A stretch of DNA of 13,976 nt from UBA2177 sp964487525 (lineage in GTDB: Bacteria > Patescibacteriota > Dojkabacteria > SC72), in assembly GCA_964487525.1 (NCBI GenBank), contig CAZAQC010000017.1, positions 1 to 13,976 on the forward strand, given 5' to 3'. Of this stretch, positions 13,746-13,976 are shown in pieces (the first letter of the stretch is position 1; each line of letters opens with the position of its first letter). Both the position numbers and the translations under genes were made by a program. The notes below the pieces were generated by a model, which saw only the letters and a list, made by a program, of their open reading frames with translations, made no database searches and was not told the origin of the DNA.

Positions 13746-13976
13746 TTAGATTCTTCTTTCGGCTACAACTACTAGTCTTTTAGTTCCAATCCCTAATGGC
13801 CAACAGGTCATTAATGTTACTGTTTCCTTATTATTCAAGGGTTGTAAGATTGTAAAATCTTCTGGATCGACTATCTTTTTATTTCTTACAATATATTCTA
13901 TTACTTTATCATCTTTGTTTACAACTACTTTTTGACCAATATCAATATCATTTAATCTGGAAAATATGGTTTCGGG
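13746..13976 (-). CDS. Sortase, C-terminal part, cut by window edge
   Basis: Sortases are membrane transpeptidases that join surface proteins to the wall or to each other. Only the last 76 residues are visible. They contain the end of the sortase beta-barrel: FSRLNDIDIGQKVVV, the strand VIEYIV, and the catalytic signature TLMTCWPLGIGTKRLVVVAE with the nucleophile Cys at visible residue 58 and the catalytic Arg at 67. The catalytic His would lie upstream, outside the window. The TC-x-P-x-G arrangement with a short C-terminus is like class D/E sortases, but the class cannot be settled from this fragment. The stop is 20 bases before the solute-binding gene, which suggests one operon. Its substrates are unknown; see the PSTG motif of the DUF11 protein for a weak candidate. 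Confidence 0.88.
   Translation of the reverse strand, partial: PETIFSRLNDIDIGQKVVVNKDDKVIEYIVRNKKIVDPEDFTILQPLNNKETVTLMTCWPLGIGTKRLVVVAERRI

Overview
The window is an AT-rich, very densely packed bacterial chromosome segment. Fourteen genes are visible, twelve of them on the minus strand, and no gap without a gene exceeds about 95 bases. Several features suggest a small-genome bacterium of the Candidate Phyla Radiation (Patescibacteria): a compact alanyl-tRNA synthetase without its usual C-terminal part, many single-pass surface proteins with Ig/cadherin-like or DUF11 domains, a sortase, LCP and MltG wall enzymes, and no lipobox on the solute-binding protein. The low GC would fit a lineage such as Dojkabacteria (WS6), but that placement is a recollection-based guess.

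Layout, read in the main (minus) transcription direction from the right edge. (1) 13976-10318: the end of a sortase gene, a membrane-anchored extracellular solute-binding-like protein, and a 685-residue two-pass protein with several Ig/cadherin-like domains and an acidic cytoplasmic tail. (2) 10295-4694: alaS, ruvX (YqgF), mltG, an LCP-LytR_C protein and holA, tightly packed or overlapping, apparently one operon driven by an extended -10 promoter directly upstream of alaS. (3) 4601-2838: a DUF11 surface protein with its own good promoter. (4) 2010-2832, plus strand: two overlapping small genes, each one membrane helix plus one extracellular beta-domain, converging on the DUF11 gene. (5) 1917-1: rpsT, a four-helix membrane protein, a single-pass protein and the N-terminal part of lepA.

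The window combines core housekeeping (translation: alaS, rpsT, lepA; replication: holA; RNA/DNA processing: ruvX) with cell-envelope work: peptidoglycan strand release (MltG), transfer of polymer to the wall (LCP), covalent surface anchoring (sortase), and an unusual number of exposed adhesion-like proteins. Three surface genes lie between holA and rpsT, which are neighbours (with lepA nearby) in Bacillus.

Two expression features stand out. No gene has a convincing Shine-Dalgarno sequence at the expected distance. At least two genes (lepA, alaS) have a TATAAT box placed so that the transcript would start at or next to the start codon, which predicts leaderless mRNAs. All fourteen visible stop codons are TAA or TAG; none is TGA. 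No tRNA, rRNA, CRISPR array, insertion sequence or convincing hairpin terminator was seen.
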